Of a stretch of 47,766 bases of DNA, positions 1-8,653 are shown one piece after another. A program made the position numbers and the translations under genes. The notes below the pieces were generated by a model. The model did not search any database, had not been told where the DNA came from, and saw only the letters and a list, made by a program, of their open reading frames with translations. Position 1 is the stretch's first letter. Each line of letters opens with the position of its first letter. The stretch is from Gammaproteobacteria bacterium (lineage in GTDB: Bacteria; Pseudomonadota; Gammaproteobacteria; SZUA-229). The stretch spans positions 1 to 47,766 of the forward strand of contig WFOC01000101.1 in the NCBI GenBank assembly GCA_015488295.1, given 5' to 3'.

Positions 1-1
1 G

Positions 2-961
2 CCGGATATTCGTGGCCGCGAACAGATTCTGAAAGTGCATATCCGTAAAGTACCGGAAGCGACTGATGTGAAGCTGGCAATTATTGCGCGTGGTACGCCC
101 GGTTTCTCCGGTGCGGATCTGGCGAATCTGGTGAACGAAGCAGCACTGTTTGCTGCGCGTGAAAATAGCAAGACCGTTAATATGTCGCACTTCGAGCGCG
201 CCAAAGACAAAATCATGATGGGTGCCGAACGCCGCTCGATGGTGATGTCTGAGAAAGAGAAAAAGCTTACTGCCTACCACGAAGCCGGGCATGCCATCGT
301 TGGTCGTATTGTGCCTGAGCATGATCCGGTTTATAAGGTCAGTATCATTCCGCGCGGTCGTGCGCTGGGTGTGACCATGTTCCTGCCGGAAGAGGATCGT
401 TACAGTCTTAGCAAGAAACATCTGGAAAGTCAGATCTCCAGCCTGTTTGGTGGCCGTATCGCCGAAGAGCTGATCTACGGTAAGGACAGTGTGACCACCG
501 GTGCTTCAAACGATATTGAGCGTGCCACTGAAATCGCGCGCAACATGGTGACCAAGTGGGGTCTGTCGGATCGCCTTGGGCCGCTGGCTTATTCTGAAGA
601 CGAGGGTGAGGTTTTCCTTGGTCGCTCGGTGACGCAGCATAAAAATCTGGGTGATGATACCGCGCGTATTATCGACGAAGAAATTCGCAGCCTGATCGAT
701 ACAAACTATGAGCGTGCCGAAAATATTCTGAAAGAACGCATTGATATATTGCATGCAATGACCGATGCGCTGATGAAATATGAAACCATTGACGCTAATC
801 AGATTGATGCGTTGATGGCGGGCGAGCCTGTGCCAGCGCCAAAGGACTGGGTTGATCTGGATGATGACGATGACAGTACCACCAGCAGTTCTACCCCGGA
901 TGCCCAGGCGAAAAAAGATTCGGGTGATGGCACTATCGGTGGGCCTGCCGGACAGCATTAA
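2..961 (+). CDS. ftsH: FtsH, membrane ATP-dependent zinc metalloprotease (C-terminal part only)
   Basis: FtsH is a membrane-anchored AAA+ protease that degrades misassembled membrane proteins and short-lived regulators. The window opens inside the gene: the reading frame is open from base 2, before any start codon, and reads [13 protein letters not shown], which is the end of the AAA module. Next come the helical AAA lid (about bases 50-240) and the peptidase domain with the zinc motif HEAGH at 278-292. The sequence [16 protein letters not shown] near 505 carries the usual third zinc ligand, Asp. The tail is rich in Asp and Ser ([11 protein letters not shown]), as in many FtsH proteins. The transmembrane N-terminus and Walker motifs lie outside the window. 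It is followed by a terminator and then folP, the same order as in E. coli. The identification is certain; only the start is missing. Confidence 0.97.
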   Translation, partial: PDIRGREQILKVHIRKVPEATDVKLAIIARGTPGFSGADLANLVNEAALFAARENSKTVNMSHFERAKDKIMMGAERRSMVMSEKEKKLTAYHEAGHAIVGRIVPEHDPVYKVSIIPRGRALGVTMFLPEEDRYSLSKKHLESQISSLFGGRIAEELIYGKDSVTTGASNDIERATEIARNMVTKWGLSDRLGPLAYSEDEGEVFLGRSVTQHKNLGDDTARIIDEEIRSLIDTNYERAENILKERIDILHAMTDALMKYETIDANQIDALMAGEPVPAPKDWVDLDDDDDSTTSSSTPDAQAKKDSGDGTIGGPAGQH

Positions 962-984
962 AAGATAGTTTGCAGTAAAAAGTT

Positions 985-1017
985 TAAAAAAACCGGAGTT
1001 TTCTTCGGTTTTTTTTA
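985..1017 (+). terminator. Intrinsic terminator after ftsH
   Basis: The stem ACCGGAG/CTTCGGT (one G-U pair) with a TTTT loop is preceded by an A-run and followed by eight T, which is the classical Rho-independent shape. It lies 24 bases after the ftsH stop. It also sits inside the loop of a heptamer-type inverted repeat (967-980 with 1034-1047). Confidence 0.8.
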
Positions 1018-1038
1018 TTCATTTTTTGTAAGCTTTTA

Positions 1039-1094
1039 CTGCCAACTGCCAACTGCCAACTGCCAACTGCCAACTGCCAACTGCCAACTGCCAA
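1039..1094. repeat. Eight perfect tandem copies of the heptamer CTGCCAA
   Basis: CTGCCAA is repeated eight times without error, ending only 8 bases before the folP start codon. The unit contains no stop codon in any forward frame. The first copy and its left flank pair with 967-980 (13 of 14 positions), so the ftsH terminator lies in the loop. Perfect short tandem copies of this kind are typical of slippage-prone loci. Related heptamers recur at 3511-3666. Confidence 0.95.
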
Positions 1095-1102
1095 CTTTTT
1101 CA

Positions 1103-1918
1103 ATGCAAAAACTCTTCAATAAAATCCGCTCGAACCACTGGGTTGTGATGGGTATTCTAAACGTCACGCCTGATTCCTTTTCTGACGGTGGTGAATTTGA
1201 TCAGCTGGACAAGGCGCTGCAACGTGCCCTGCAAATGCAGCAGGAGGGCGCGCAAGTCATCGATATCGGTGGCGAGTCAACGCGCCCCGGTGCGGTCATG
1301 GTTTCTCTGGATGAAGAGCTGGCGCGCGTCATTCCCGTTATCGAAAAAATCCGTCAGCACTCGGATGTCGCTATTTCCATCGATACCAGTAAACCCCAGG
1401 TCATGCGTGAAGCGCTGGCCGCCGGAGCCAGCATGGTGAATGACGTAAATGCATTGTGTGCCGATGGTGCGCTGGCGGTGTGCGCCGAGTTTGATGTGCC
1501 GGTTTGTCTGATGCACAAACAGGGTGAGCCAGAAACCATGCAGGACAACCCGCAATATCAGGACGTGGTCGCTGAAGTCAGCCAGTATCTGGCGATGCGT
1601 GCCGATGCCTGTATCGATGCTGGTATCAGCAAAAAAAACATCATTATCGATCCGGGTTTTGGTTTTGGTAAAAGCCTGGAAAACAACCTGTCTCTGTTAA
1701 AAGAAATGCCGCGCTTCTGTGCCATGCCGTATCCGGTGCTGGTGGGTGTTTCCCGAAAAAGCATGTTCGGCATGTTGCTCGGTCGCGAGGTCGATCAGCG
1801 GCTGGTCGCCAGCACGACAGCGGCCGCTATCGCCTATCAGAAAGGTGCGCGTTTTTTCCGGGTGCATGATGTAGCGCAAACCTGTGATGCTTTAAAGTTA
1901 AGTGAGGCTGTTGCCTGA
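1103..1918 (+). CDS. folP: Dihydropteroate synthase
   Basis: FolP condenses p-aminobenzoate with 6-hydroxymethyl-dihydropterin pyrophosphate in cytoplasmic folate synthesis and is the sulfonamide target. The protein has 271 residues, the normal length. It carries the family signature MGILNVTPDSFSDGG near residue 16, GGESTRPGA, DTSKP, the pterin-site loop DPGFGFGK and the C-terminal SRKS and RVHDV motifs, giving a complete TIM-barrel. ATG at 1103 is the only reasonable start: no ATG, GTG or TTG lies in frame between it and the repeat array. No Shine-Dalgarno sequence precedes it. Instead the CTGCCAA array ends 8 bases upstream, which is unusual for an essential gene. The order ftsH-folP-glmM matches E. 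coli. Confidence 0.97.
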   Translation: MQKLFNKIRSNHWVVMGILNVTPDSFSDGGEFDQLDKALQRALQMQQEGAQVIDIGGESTRPGAVMVSLDEELARVIPVIEKIRQHSDVAISIDTSKPQVMREALAAGASMVNDVNALCADGALAVCAEFDVPVCLMHKQGEPETMQDNPQYQDVVAEVSQYLAMRADACIDAGISKKNIIIDPGFGFGKSLENNLSLLKEMPRFCAMPYPVLVGVSRKSMFGMLLGREVDQRLVASTTAAAIAYQKGARFFRVHDVAQTCDALKLSEAVA

Positions 1919-1938
1919 GCGAGCAGGGATAATGGGCA

Positions 1939-2010
1939 GGGGGCGGAGTCAATTGATTACCGGCAGTAATGCTGATTCGGCCTTGCTCCTGTTGAATTGA
2001 CTCTGACCCC
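1939..2010. repeat. Inverted repeat of the GGGGTC-GAGTCAATT family between folP and glmM
   Basis: The left arm 1939-1954 (GGGG..CGGAGTCAATT) pairs with the right arm 1995-2010 (AATTGACTCTGACCCC) with a one-base gap and one wobble. Inside it, GAGCAGGG (1921-1928) and CCTTGCTC (1981-1988) give a second possible pairing. The same arm sequence occurs four times at 37613-37746. In other genomes palindromes like this are often REP-type elements mobilised by Y1 transposases; none is encoded here. Confidence 0.7.
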
Positions 2011-2144
2011 AAAGTTAAGCCCCGGAGCCATCCCCGGAGCTAAAGCGTTAAAAATATGTGGGGCGGTGGCCTAAATAAACCGGTGTTTTTGACTATACTT
2101 CGAGAAGAGTTAAGGTTTTCAGGAATAAGGATTAGAGTGTAATA

Positions 2145-3497
2145 ATGACGAAAAAATATTTTGGTACAGACGGTATTCGCGGCAAGGTTGGTACAGGCTT
2201 GATGAGCCCGGAAAAAGTGCTCAAGCTGGGCTGGGCCGTTGGTCGTGTGCTGGCCTCTCAGAAAAATGGCAGCAATAAAAAAGTTGTCATTGGTAAAGAT
2301 ACGCGTATTTCAGGTTATATGTTTGAATCAGCGCTGGAAGCGGGCCTGTCTGCCGCAGGTGTTGATATCGAACTGCTGGGTCCGATGCCAACCCCGGGCA
2401 TTGCTTATCTCACCAGAACCTTGCGTGCCTCTGCCGGCATCGTCATCAGTGCCTCGCATAATCCTTATTACGACAACGGTCTGAAATTCTTTTCTGCGCA
2501 GGGTGAAAAACTGGACGACGAAGTTGAGCATGCTATTGAGGAAATGTTTGAGGCGGAGATGGAGATCGTCGATTCTGCAAAGCTGGGCAAGGCGCGCCGT
2601 GTCGGTGATGCAGACGGGCGTTATATCGAGGCCTGCAAAGCTACCATCCCGATGAATATCCGTTTAAACGGTCTGAAAATTGTGCTGGACTGCTCTAACG
2701 GTGCAACCTACGACATCGCGCCGAAAGTGTTTACCGAGCTGGGCGCAGATGTGATAGCCATCGGTGATCAGCCCGATGGTTTGAATATTAATTACCAGTG
2801 CGGCTCCACCGATCCTGCGCACCTGGTTACCCGGGTGAAAGTCGAAGGTGCTGATCTTGGTATCGCGTTTGATGGCGACGGCGACCGTGTGCTGATGGTT
2901 GATAATCACGGTGAAGTGGTCGATGGCGATGTGCTGTTGTACATCATCGCGCGCTCACGTTTGCAGCAGGGTGAAGATATTGGCGGCATCGTCGGTACCC
3001 TGATGTCCAATCTGGGTATGGAAATTGCGGTGAAAGAATTAGGTCTGGGTTTCGAGCGCAGCAATGTTGGCGACCGTTACGTGCTGGAAATGTTGAACAA
3101 AAATAACTGGAAAATCGGCGGTGAGTCTTCCGGGCATATTATCTGTCTGGATCGAACCACCACCGGTGACGGCATCGTTTCCGCCCTGCAGGTGCTGGCG
3201 TATCTGATTCAGGAAGGTATTGGCCTGCATCAGGCGAAATCCGGCATGAGCCAGTTTCCACAGGTGATGATCAACGTGCCGCTGACCGGTAATGCCGATC
3301 CCATGCAATCTGCCGTGGTGCAGCAATCGGTGAAACAGGCGGAAACAAAACTGAATGGTCGTGGCCGTGTATTATTGCGTCCGTCCGGCACCGAGCCGCT
3401 GATCCGTGTCATGGTCGAAGGTGAGGACGAGCTGCTGGTCTCACAGCTGGCGAATGACATCGCAGCGCAGGTTACTCAGGCTGCTGAAGCGGCTTGA
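2145..3497 (+). CDS. glmM: Phosphoglucosamine mutase
   Basis: GlmM converts glucosamine-6-phosphate to glucosamine-1-phosphate, a step towards UDP-GlcNAc for peptidoglycan and LPS. The 450 residues match the usual length of about 445. All four alpha-phosphohexomutase signatures are present: the phosphoserine loop [12 protein letters not shown] with active Ser104, the metal loop DGDGDR at 243-248, the sugar loop GGESSGH, and the phosphate-binding [11 protein letters not shown] near the C-terminus. ATG 2145 is chosen because [14 protein letters not shown] aligns with the normal N-terminus. A TATACT box lies at about 2094-2099 but has no good -35, so the promoter is uncertain. The gene follows folP, as in E. 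coli. Confidence 0.98.
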   Translation: MTKKYFGTDGIRGKVGTGLMSPEKVLKLGWAVGRVLASQKNGSNKKVVIGKDTRISGYMFESALEAGLSAAGVDIELLGPMPTPGIAYLTRTLRASAGIVISASHNPYYDNGLKFFSAQGEKLDDEVEHAIEEMFEAEMEIVDSAKLGKARRVGDADGRYIEACKATIPMNIRLNGLKIVLDCSNGATYDIAPKVFTELGADVIAIGDQPDGLNINYQCGSTDPAHLVTRVKVEGADLGIAFDGDGDRVLMVDNHGEVVDGDVLLYIIARSRLQQGEDIGGIVGTLMSNLGMEIAVKELGLGFERSNVGDRYVLEMLNKNNWKIGGESSGHIICLDRTTTGDGIVSALQVLAYLIQEGIGLHQAKSGMSQFPQVMINVPLTGNADPMQSAVVQQSVKQAETKLNGRGRVLLRPSGTEPLIRVMVEGEDELLVSQLANDIAAQVTQAAEAA

Positions 3498-3510
3498 GTG
3501 ACAAAAGTTT

Positions 3511-3666
3511 GCAGTTATCAGTTGGCAGTAAAAGTTTAAGATCAAAAACTATCTCCAATTAAAGTCCCTTAAAAAATCAAGGCTATTTGATTCTTCCCTG
3601 GCTGAATCTCATGGTTTAGATGTTAGCTTTTAACTGATAACTGCCGACTGCCAACTGCCAACTCCC
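3511..3666. repeat. Heptamer-type inverted repeat between glmM and tpiA
   Basis: The left arm GCAGTTATCAGTT (3511-3523) pairs perfectly with AACTGATAACTGC (3632-3644). The right arm continues as variant heptamers: AACTGAT, AACTGCC, GACTGCC, AACTGCC, AACTCCC (3632-3666). These are the same family as the CTGCCAA array before folP. The flank GTTTGCAGT...AAAGTTTAA also matches the region after ftsH (968-986). The loop holds a small AATCAA/TTGATT hairpin at about 3576-3592. Confidence 0.85.
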
Positions 3667-3760
3667 ATTTTCCCTGTAAAATACCCGTCTGCAATATTGA
3701 TTTATTGGGTGCCGACAGGTATCCTTCACTGCCTTTTTTAAAACATGGTTGGAGAACGTA

Positions 3761-4513
3761 ATGCGTCAGGTGATGGTAGCTGGCAACTGGAAAATGAACG
3801 GTTCCAGTGAATCTGTGAAAGAATTAATTGCTGGTATCAAAGACGGCATGGCTTCGGTAACAAAAGCTGAAGTAGTAGTGTGTCCTCCGGCGGTATACAT
3901 TCCACGCGTATCCGGCATGGCTGATGGCTCGGCGATCAAGGTCGGCTCACAGAATGTCTGTGATGAAGACAAAGGTGCTTTTACCGGCGAGATTTCCGCT
4001 GACATGTTGAAAGACGTTGGCTGTGAATACGCCATTGTTGGCCACTCTGAGCGCCGTGCGCTTTATGGTGAATCAGACGAGCTGGTAGCAAAACGCTTTG
4101 CGGCCGCGCGCCGTAACGGCATCAAACCTATTTTTTGCATTGGTGAAACCCTGGAAGAGCGTGAAGCCGGTGTTACCAATGATGTTTGCGCGCGTCAGAT
4201 CGACGCGGTTATCGATTTAGAAGGCGTTGCTGCGCTGGCTGACGGCGTTATCGCGTATGAGCCTGTGTGGGCAATCGGTACCGGTAAGGTGGCAACACCT
4301 GAGCAGGCGCAGGATGTGCACGCTTTCATCCGTGGCAAAATCGCTGCACTGGATGCCGGTGTTGCCGAAGGTCTGCGTATTCTGTACGGCGGCAGCATGA
4401 ACCCTGGCAACGCAAAGGAGCTGATTGGTCAGGCTGATATTGATGGCGGTTTAATCGGCGGTGCGTCGCTGAAAGCTGAAGATTTTCTGGCGATTTGTCA
4501 GGTTGCCGAATAA
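3761..4513 (+). CDS. tpiA: Triosephosphate isomerase
   Basis: TpiA interconverts dihydroxyacetone phosphate and glyceraldehyde-3-phosphate in glycolysis, gluconeogenesis and the Calvin cycle. The protein has 250 residues, normal for the family. Visible signatures are the N-terminal NWKMNG (Asn9 and Lys11), catalytic His95 in VGHSERR, catalytic Glu167 in AYEPVWAIGTGK with its phosphate-gripping loop, and YGGSMNPGNA near the C-terminus. A TTG at 3749 is in frame, but ATG 3761 is preferred: GGAG at 3751-3754 sits six bases before it and the protein then begins MRQVMVAGNWKMN, like its relatives. secG follows 44 bases later. Confidence 0.98.
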   Translation: MRQVMVAGNWKMNGSSESVKELIAGIKDGMASVTKAEVVVCPPAVYIPRVSGMADGSAIKVGSQNVCDEDKGAFTGEISADMLKDVGCEYAIVGHSERRALYGESDELVAKRFAAARRNGIKPIFCIGETLEEREAGVTNDVCARQIDAVIDLEGVAALADGVIAYEPVWAIGTGKVATPEQAQDVHAFIRGKIAALDAGVAEGLRILYGGSMNPGNAKELIGQADIDGGLIGGASLKAEDFLAICQVAE

Positions 4514-4557
4514 TTCGGTATAGTTTGTTATAAGATTGGATTAGACGGGTTTATTTA

Positions 4558-4980
4558 GTGGATATTATTCTTCTTGTTTTGCATGTTGTTTTATCACTGG
4601 GCATAATTACGCTGGTGCTTTTACAAAAAGGCGCGGGCGCTTCGGCGGGTGCGGCTTTTGGTGGCGGTGGCGGCGGTGGTGGTGCCGGCAGTGTTTTTGG
4701 TGCCTCGGGTTCCGCCAACTTTTTAAGTAAAACCACAGCAATTTTTGCAATAGGTTTTTTCCTGAACAGCCTGTTGCTGGCTTACCTGGCTTCCAATCGT
4801 GACGTGCAGACTGACAGTGTGATGGACGCGCTGGTTGCGCCGGCCTCAGAAATAACAACAACCAGAGTTCCTGCCGAAGGTGTCCCCGCACCGGAAGGGC
4901 TTGTACCGCCAGCACCTGTTGGAGAAGACTCTTCAGTGCTGGATGTGCCACCAGCAGATGTGCCCGCGCCGGCTGAGTAG
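4558..4980 (+). CDS. secG: SecG, preprotein translocase subunit
   Basis: SecG is the small accessory subunit of the SecYEG channel and stimulates protein export across the inner membrane. The 140-residue protein shows the typical plan: a first membrane helix (about residues 2-20), the LLQKGAGASAGAAFG loop, a Gly-rich stretch, GSANFLSKTTAIFA and a second helix (about 58-80), then a Pro/Ala-rich tail. Two features differ from E. coli SecG (110 residues): a run of eight glycines in the loop, and a longer acidic Pro/Val/Ala tail. The start is GTG at 4558 with only a weak upstream ribosome site. The pairing of tpiA-secG and a following tRNA-Leu is common in Gammaproteobacteria. Confidence 0.95.
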   Translation: MDIILLVLHVVLSLGIITLVLLQKGAGASAGAAFGGGGGGGGAGSVFGASGSANFLSKTTAIFAIGFFLNSLLLAYLASNRDVQTDSVMDALVAPASEITTTRVPAEGVPAPEGLVPPAPVGEDSSVLDVPPADVPAPAE

Positions 4981-4987
4981 GTGCTAC

Positions 4988-5004
4988 CAGCCCTGTGCGG
5001 GCTG
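4988..5004 (+). terminator. Short stem-loop between secG and tRNA-Leu
   Basis: CAGCCC/GGGCTG forms a six-pair stem with a five-base loop eight bases after the secG stop. It is followed by GATTAAAAATC and not by a T-run, so it is more likely an RNA-processing or weak pausing hairpin than a true terminator. Confidence 0.4.
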
Positions 5005-5016
5005 ATTAAAAATCTA

Positions 5017-5101
5017 GCCGATGTGGTGGAATTGGTAGACACGCTATCTTGAGGGGGTAGTGGCGAAAGCTGTGCCGGTTCGACTCCGGCCATCGGCACC
5101 A
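5017..5101 (+). tRNA. leuU: tRNA-Leu, anticodon GAG
   Basis: The acceptor stem GCCGATG (5017-5023) pairs with CATCGGC (5091-5097), followed by the discriminator A and an encoded CCA (5099-5101). The D-arm GTGGAATTGGTAGACAC, the anticodon stem CTATC/GGTAG with one wobble pair, the anticodon GAG at 5051-5053, a short variable arm and the T-loop GTTCGACTC are all present. The length of 85 nt is right for a class II leucine tRNA. It reads CUC and CUU codons. Its place after secG corresponds to E. coli leuU. Confidence 0.97.
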
Positions 5102-5114
5102 AATAACTAAGGCG

Positions 5115-5143
5115 TTGCAGGGAATCGACGTAAAAACTATAAA
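5115..5143 (+). promoter_or_regulatory. Probable sigma70 promoter of the nuo operon
   Basis: TTGCAG (5115-5120) and TATAAA (5138-5143) are separated by exactly 17 bases, which predicts transcription from about 5150 and a leader of about 100 nt before nuoA. No terminator separates it from the upstream tRNA, so read-through is also possible. Confidence 0.6.
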
Positions 5144-5249
5144 CATGATGCCGGATGCAATCATAAAAATGCTTTTATAGCGCTTGCAATGTGATGGTGG
5201 TTTTTGAGAAGCTACCGCTCGCAGGCGTTATAACCAAAGGGTTTACGAT

Positions 5250-5609
5250 ATGCTCGAAAATTATTTGCCAGTATTGATTTTTCTTGCCATTGGCATGATG
5301 GTTGGTGTTGGAGCGATGTTCGTTGGTGGGTTTGTGCTGGCAACATCGAAGCCGGATCCGGCTAAAAACTCCCCGTTCGAGTGTGGCTTCGAAGCTTTCG
5401 AAGATGCGCGTTTGAAGTTTGACGTGCGTTACTATCTGGTTGCCATTCTGTTCATCATCTTTGATCTTGAGATTGCGTTTCTTTTCCCGTGGGCGGTTGC
5501 GCTCGATACCATTGGCACCTTCGGCCTGCTGGCGATGGCGGTGTTTCTTGGTATCCTGGTCATCGGCTTTATCTATGAGTGGAAAAAAGGAGCGCTGGAA
5601 TGGGAATAG
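5250..5609 (+). CDS. nuoA: NADH-quinone oxidoreductase subunit A
   Basis: NuoA is a small membrane subunit of respiratory complex I, at the junction between the peripheral and membrane arms. The 119 residues contain three hydrophobic helices (about 7-30, 62-84 and 90-110). The conserved loop [27 protein letters not shown] includes the Cys exposed in the deactive form of complex I, and [11 protein letters not shown] carries conserved acidic residues. It is the first gene of a 14-gene operon. Its last ten bases overlap nuoB, which implies coupled translation. Confidence 0.97.
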   Translation: MLENYLPVLIFLAIGMMVGVGAMFVGGFVLATSKPDPAKNSPFECGFEAFEDARLKFDVRYYLVAILFIIFDLEIAFLFPWAVALDTIGTFGLLAMAVFLGILVIGFIYEWKKGALEWE

Positions 5610-6139
5610 AAGGTGTTTTAGACAAAGGTTTTGTCACCACTTCGGCTGACAAACTGATCAACTGGGCGCGCACCGGTTCAATGTGGCCGGTGACCTTTGG
5701 TCTGGCCTGTTGCGCGGTGGAGATGATGCAGGCCGGCGCTTCGCGCTATGATCTGGATCGCTTCGGTATGTTGTTCCGCCCCAGCCCGCGTCAGTCCGAC
5801 GTGATGATCGTGGCCGGCACGCTGACCAACAAAATGGCTCCCGCGCTGCGTAAAGTTTACGACCAGATGGCCGAGCCGCGCTGGGTTATCTCCATGGGCT
5901 CCTGCGCTAACGGCGGCGGTTATTATTATTATTCCTATGCTGTGGTGCGTGGCTGTGACCGTATCGTACCGGTCGATATCTACGTGCCGGGTTGTCCGCC
6001 AACAGCCGAAGCGCTGCTTTACGGCATTCTGCAGCTGCAGAGTAAAATCCATCGCACTAATACCATCGCCCGTCAACCTGTCGAGGGTGACGACGACTAT
6101 ATCTCGCCCGTGAGACATCGGGATGTGACCTTGACCTAG
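5600..6139 (+). CDS. nuoB: NADH-quinone oxidoreductase subunit B
   Basis: NuoB carries iron-sulfur cluster N2, the last electron carrier before quinone. The cluster ligands are visible: the adjacent pair Cys37-Cys38 in [10 protein letters not shown], Cys102 in MGSCANGGG, and Cys132 in [15 protein letters not shown]. The predicted protein has 179 residues. An in-frame ATG exists at 5579, but ATG 5600 is chosen: it has GGAG about eight bases upstream and gives [15 protein letters not shown], the standard N-terminus. A run of four tyrosines (residues 108-111) comes from repeated TAT/TAC codons. The coding start overlaps the end of nuoA. Confidence 0.97.
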   Translation: MGIEGVLDKGFVTTSADKLINWARTGSMWPVTFGLACCAVEMMQAGASRYDLDRFGMLFRPSPRQSDVMIVAGTLTNKMAPALRKVYDQMAEPRWVISMGSCANGGGYYYYSYAVVRGCDRIVPVDIYVPGCPPTAEALLYGILQLQSKIHRTNTIARQPVEGDDDYISPVRHRDVTLT

Positions 6140-6155
6140 GGCCGGTTTTGTTTAT

Positions 6156-6896
6156 ATGAATGTTCAGGAATTATCCCAGGCACTGGCCAGCACATTTTCA
6201 TCGCAGCTACAGTCAAATGTTGTGGTGCAGAATGATGTTTACGGTGAAGTGACTATCGAAGTAATGCCGAAAGACGCGCTGGCGGTTTTTACCACTTTGC
6301 GTGACGATGCCGCGCTGGATTTTGACCAGCTGACCGACATCTGCGGCGTGGATTACTCTGAATACGGTGCGGTAGAGTGGGAGACAGAGTCAAGCACCAA
6401 CACCGGTTTTAGCCGTGGTGTCGAACCTGCCACCAGTGCGCGTTTGCGTTTTGGTGAGGATATCGAACCGACTAACTCAGGTCGACCACGCTTTGCCGTG
6501 GTATACCACCTGCTGTCGGTGACGCTTAATCATCGCCTGCGCGTTCGCGTGTATTGTGACAGTGAAGCGGTACCGGTGGTGCCTTCAGTAATCGAACTAT
6601 GGCCTGCTGCCAACTGGTATGAGCGCGAAGCGTTCGACCTGTACGGCATTATTTTTGAAGGCCACCCGGACCTGCGTCGCATCCTGACCGACTACGGCTT
6701 TGTCGGCCATCCGTTCCGTAAAGATTTCCCGCTGATCGGCCATGTTGAAATGAAATATGACGAGCAGCAAAAGCGCGTGGTCTACCAGCCGGTGACCATC
6801 GAACCGCGCGTTCTTGTGCCGCGGGTGATCCGTGATGACGGGCGTTTTAATGGCCCGGAAGAAGCGTCTGCAGAGGCGGAGAAGACAGATGCCTGA
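6156..6896 (+). CDS. nuoC: NADH-quinone oxidoreductase subunit C
   Basis: NuoC is the 30-kDa peripheral-arm subunit that packs beside NuoD near the quinone site. Family features are [11 protein letters not shown], the strand [54 protein letters not shown] and [10 protein letters not shown]. At 246 residues it is longer than the usual 200 or so. A segment of about 35 residues rich in Ser, Thr, Glu and Arg (roughly 75-108) is inserted between the VDYSEYG motif and the following strand, and the tail is Glu-rich. It is a separate gene from nuoD, not the CD fusion of enterobacteria, and overlaps nuoD by 8 bases. Confidence 0.96.
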   Translation: MNVQELSQALASTFSSQLQSNVVVQNDVYGEVTIEVMPKDALAVFTTLRDDAALDFDQLTDICGVDYSEYGAVEWETESSTNTGFSRGVEPATSARLRFGEDIEPTNSGRPRFAVVYHLLSVTLNHRLRVRVYCDSEAVPVVPSVIELWPAANWYEREAFDLYGIIFEGHPDLRRILTDYGFVGHPFRKDFPLIGHVEMKYDEQQKRVVYQPVTIEPRVLVPRVIRDDGRFNGPEEASAEAEKTDA

Positions 6897-8142
6897 AATT
6901 CGTAATTACACTCTTAACTTTGGCCCGCAGCATCCCGCGGCACACGGCGTATTACGTCTGGTGCTGGAAATGGACGGCGAGGTCATCGAACGCGCTGACC
7001 CGCATATCGGTCTGCTGCATCGTGCCACCGAAAAGCTGGCCGAATCCAAACCGTACAACCAGAGCATCGGTTACATGGACCGGCTCGATTACGTTTCCAT
7101 GATGTGCAACGAGCACGGTTACGTGCTGGCCATGGAAAAGCTGATGAACATCAACGTGCCGGAGCGCGCGCAGTACATCCGCGTCATGTTCGACGAAATC
7201 ACCCGCATCCTCAACCACCTGTTGTGGATCGGCACCCACGCGCTCGACGTTGGTGCCATGACCATGTTCCTTTACGCTTTCCGTGAGCGTGAAGATTTGA
7301 TGGATGCCTATGAAGCCGTTTCCGGTGCGCGTCTGCACGCCACTTACTATCGCCCCGGCGGTGTCGCGCGTGACCTGCCGGACAGCATGCCGCAGTACGA
7401 AAAATCCAAATGGAGCAGCCAGCGCAAGGTTGATAAATTAAACCAGAATCGTCAGGGTTCACTGCTGGATTTCCTGGAAGACTTTACCAAACGCTTCCCG
7501 GCTTATGTTGACGAGTATGAAACCCTGCTCACCGATAACCGTATCTGGAAACAGCGCACCGTCGATATCGGCATTGTGTCACCGGAGCGCGCCAAAGCGC
7601 TGGGTTTCACCGGCCCGATGTTACGTGGTTCCGGCGTGGCCTGGGATCTGCGCAAGAAACAGCCTTACGAAGTTTATGACAAGCTGGATTTTGATATTCC
7701 GGTCGGCACCAACGGCGACTGTTACGACCGTTATCTGGTGCGTGTGCAGGAAATGCGCGAGTCCAACCGTATCATCAAGCAGTGCATCGACTGGCTGCGT
7801 AAAAACGACGGCATTATTCTTACCGACAATCATAAAATCGCGCCACCAAAACGCGAAGAAATGAAGTCGGACATGGAATCGCTGATTCACCACTTCAAAC
7901 TGTTCACCGAAGGTTTCTGCCTGCCCGAGGGCGAGGCTTATGCCGCAGTCGAGCACCCCAAGGGCGAGTTCGGCTGCTACCTGATTTCTGACGGTGCCAA
8001 CAAACCCTACCGCCTGAAAGTGCGCGTGCCCGGTTTTGCCCACCTGTCCGCCATGGATGAGATGGCGCGTGGTCACATGCTGGCTGACGTGGTGGCGATA
8101 ATAGGTACGCAGGATATTGTGTTTGGCGAGATTGACCGATAA
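6889..8142 (+). CDS. nuoD: NADH-quinone oxidoreductase subunit D
   Basis: NuoD is the 49-kDa subunit, related to the large subunit of NiFe hydrogenases. It forms most of the quinone-binding cavity next to cluster N2. Conserved pieces include [29 protein letters not shown], the quinone-site motif [15 protein letters not shown] and the C-terminal DIVFGEIDR. Length is 417 residues, typical. An in-frame ATG exists at 6832, but ATG 6889 is used: GGAG lies seven bases upstream and [16 protein letters not shown] is the known N-terminus. The stop overlaps the nuoE start in the sequence TAATG. Confidence 0.98.
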   Translation: MPEIRNYTLNFGPQHPAAHGVLRLVLEMDGEVIERADPHIGLLHRATEKLAESKPYNQSIGYMDRLDYVSMMCNEHGYVLAMEKLMNINVPERAQYIRVMFDEITRILNHLLWIGTHALDVGAMTMFLYAFREREDLMDAYEAVSGARLHATYYRPGGVARDLPDSMPQYEKSKWSSQRKVDKLNQNRQGSLLDFLEDFTKRFPAYVDEYETLLTDNRIWKQRTVDIGIVSPERAKALGFTGPMLRGSGVAWDLRKKQPYEVYDKLDFDIPVGTNGDCYDRYLVRVQEMRESNRIIKQCIDWLRKNDGIILTDNHKIAPPKREEMKSDMESLIHHFKLFTEGFCLPEGEAYAAVEHPKGEFGCYLISDGANKPYRLKVRVPGFAHLSAMDEMARGHMLADVVAIIGTQDIVFGEIDR

Positions 8143-8645
8143 TGACTACTGAAAGCATCGAAAAAACAGAATTGTCCGCACACGCTCGCGAAGAGATCGA
8201 CGAGCTGTTGAGCCACTTTCCCGCCGACCAGAAAAAATCTGCACTGCTGGGTGCGCTCAACGTGGTGCAGCACGAGAACAAAGGCTTTCTCACCAAAGAG
8301 CTGATGGAAGCGGTGGCCGATTATCTGGGCCTGGCACAAATCGAAGTGTATGAGGTTGCCAGCTTTTATTCCATGTATGAAATGAAGCCGGTTGCGCGTA
8401 ATAATGTCGCCATCTGCACCAACGTGTGCTGCATGCTGATGGGCTCGCAGACCATTGTCGATCACGTCGAGAAAAAACTGAATATCAAAATCGGTGAGAG
8501 CACCGAAGACGGTCGCATCTATCTGAAAAAAGAAGAAGAGTGTCTTGCAGCCTGTGCCGGTGGCCCGATGATGCAGGTCAACCACGTTTACTATGAAAAT
8601 CTCACGCCTGAAAAAGTCGATGAGATTCTCGATGGTCTGGAGTAA
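8142..8645 (+). CDS. nuoE: NADH-quinone oxidoreductase subunit E
   Basis: NuoE is the 24-kDa thioredoxin-like subunit of the NADH dehydrogenase module and holds the 2Fe-2S cluster N1a. The four likely ligands are Cys92 and Cys97 in CTNVCC and Cys134 and Cys138 in CLAAC; Cys96 is an extra neighbouring cysteine. The remaining sequence ([17 protein letters not shown]..., [15 protein letters not shown]) follows the family closely. Length is 167 residues. The start codon shares a base with the nuoD stop, so translation is probably coupled. Confidence 0.97.
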   Translation: MTTESIEKTELSAHAREEIDELLSHFPADQKKSALLGALNVVQHENKGFLTKELMEAVADYLGLAQIEVYEVASFYSMYEMKPVARNNVAICTNVCCMLMGSQTIVDHVEKKLNIKIGESTEDGRIYLKKEEECLAACAGGPMMQVNHVYYENLTPEKVDEILDGLE

Positions 8646-8653
8646 TTGGTTCT

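Noticed and set aside
1039-1094. Possible CRISPR array
   Set aside because: The unit is only 7 bases and the copies are directly adjacent without spacers. No cas gene is in the window.
2088-2099. TTGAC immediately followed by TATACT before glmM as a full promoter
   Set aside because: The two elements touch each other with no 16-18 base spacer, so only the -10 might be real.
7621-8585. Long minus-strand open frames opposite nuoD and nuoE
   Set aside because: They mirror conserved complex I genes, and their composition (His, Val, Gln rich) is typical of antisense shadows.
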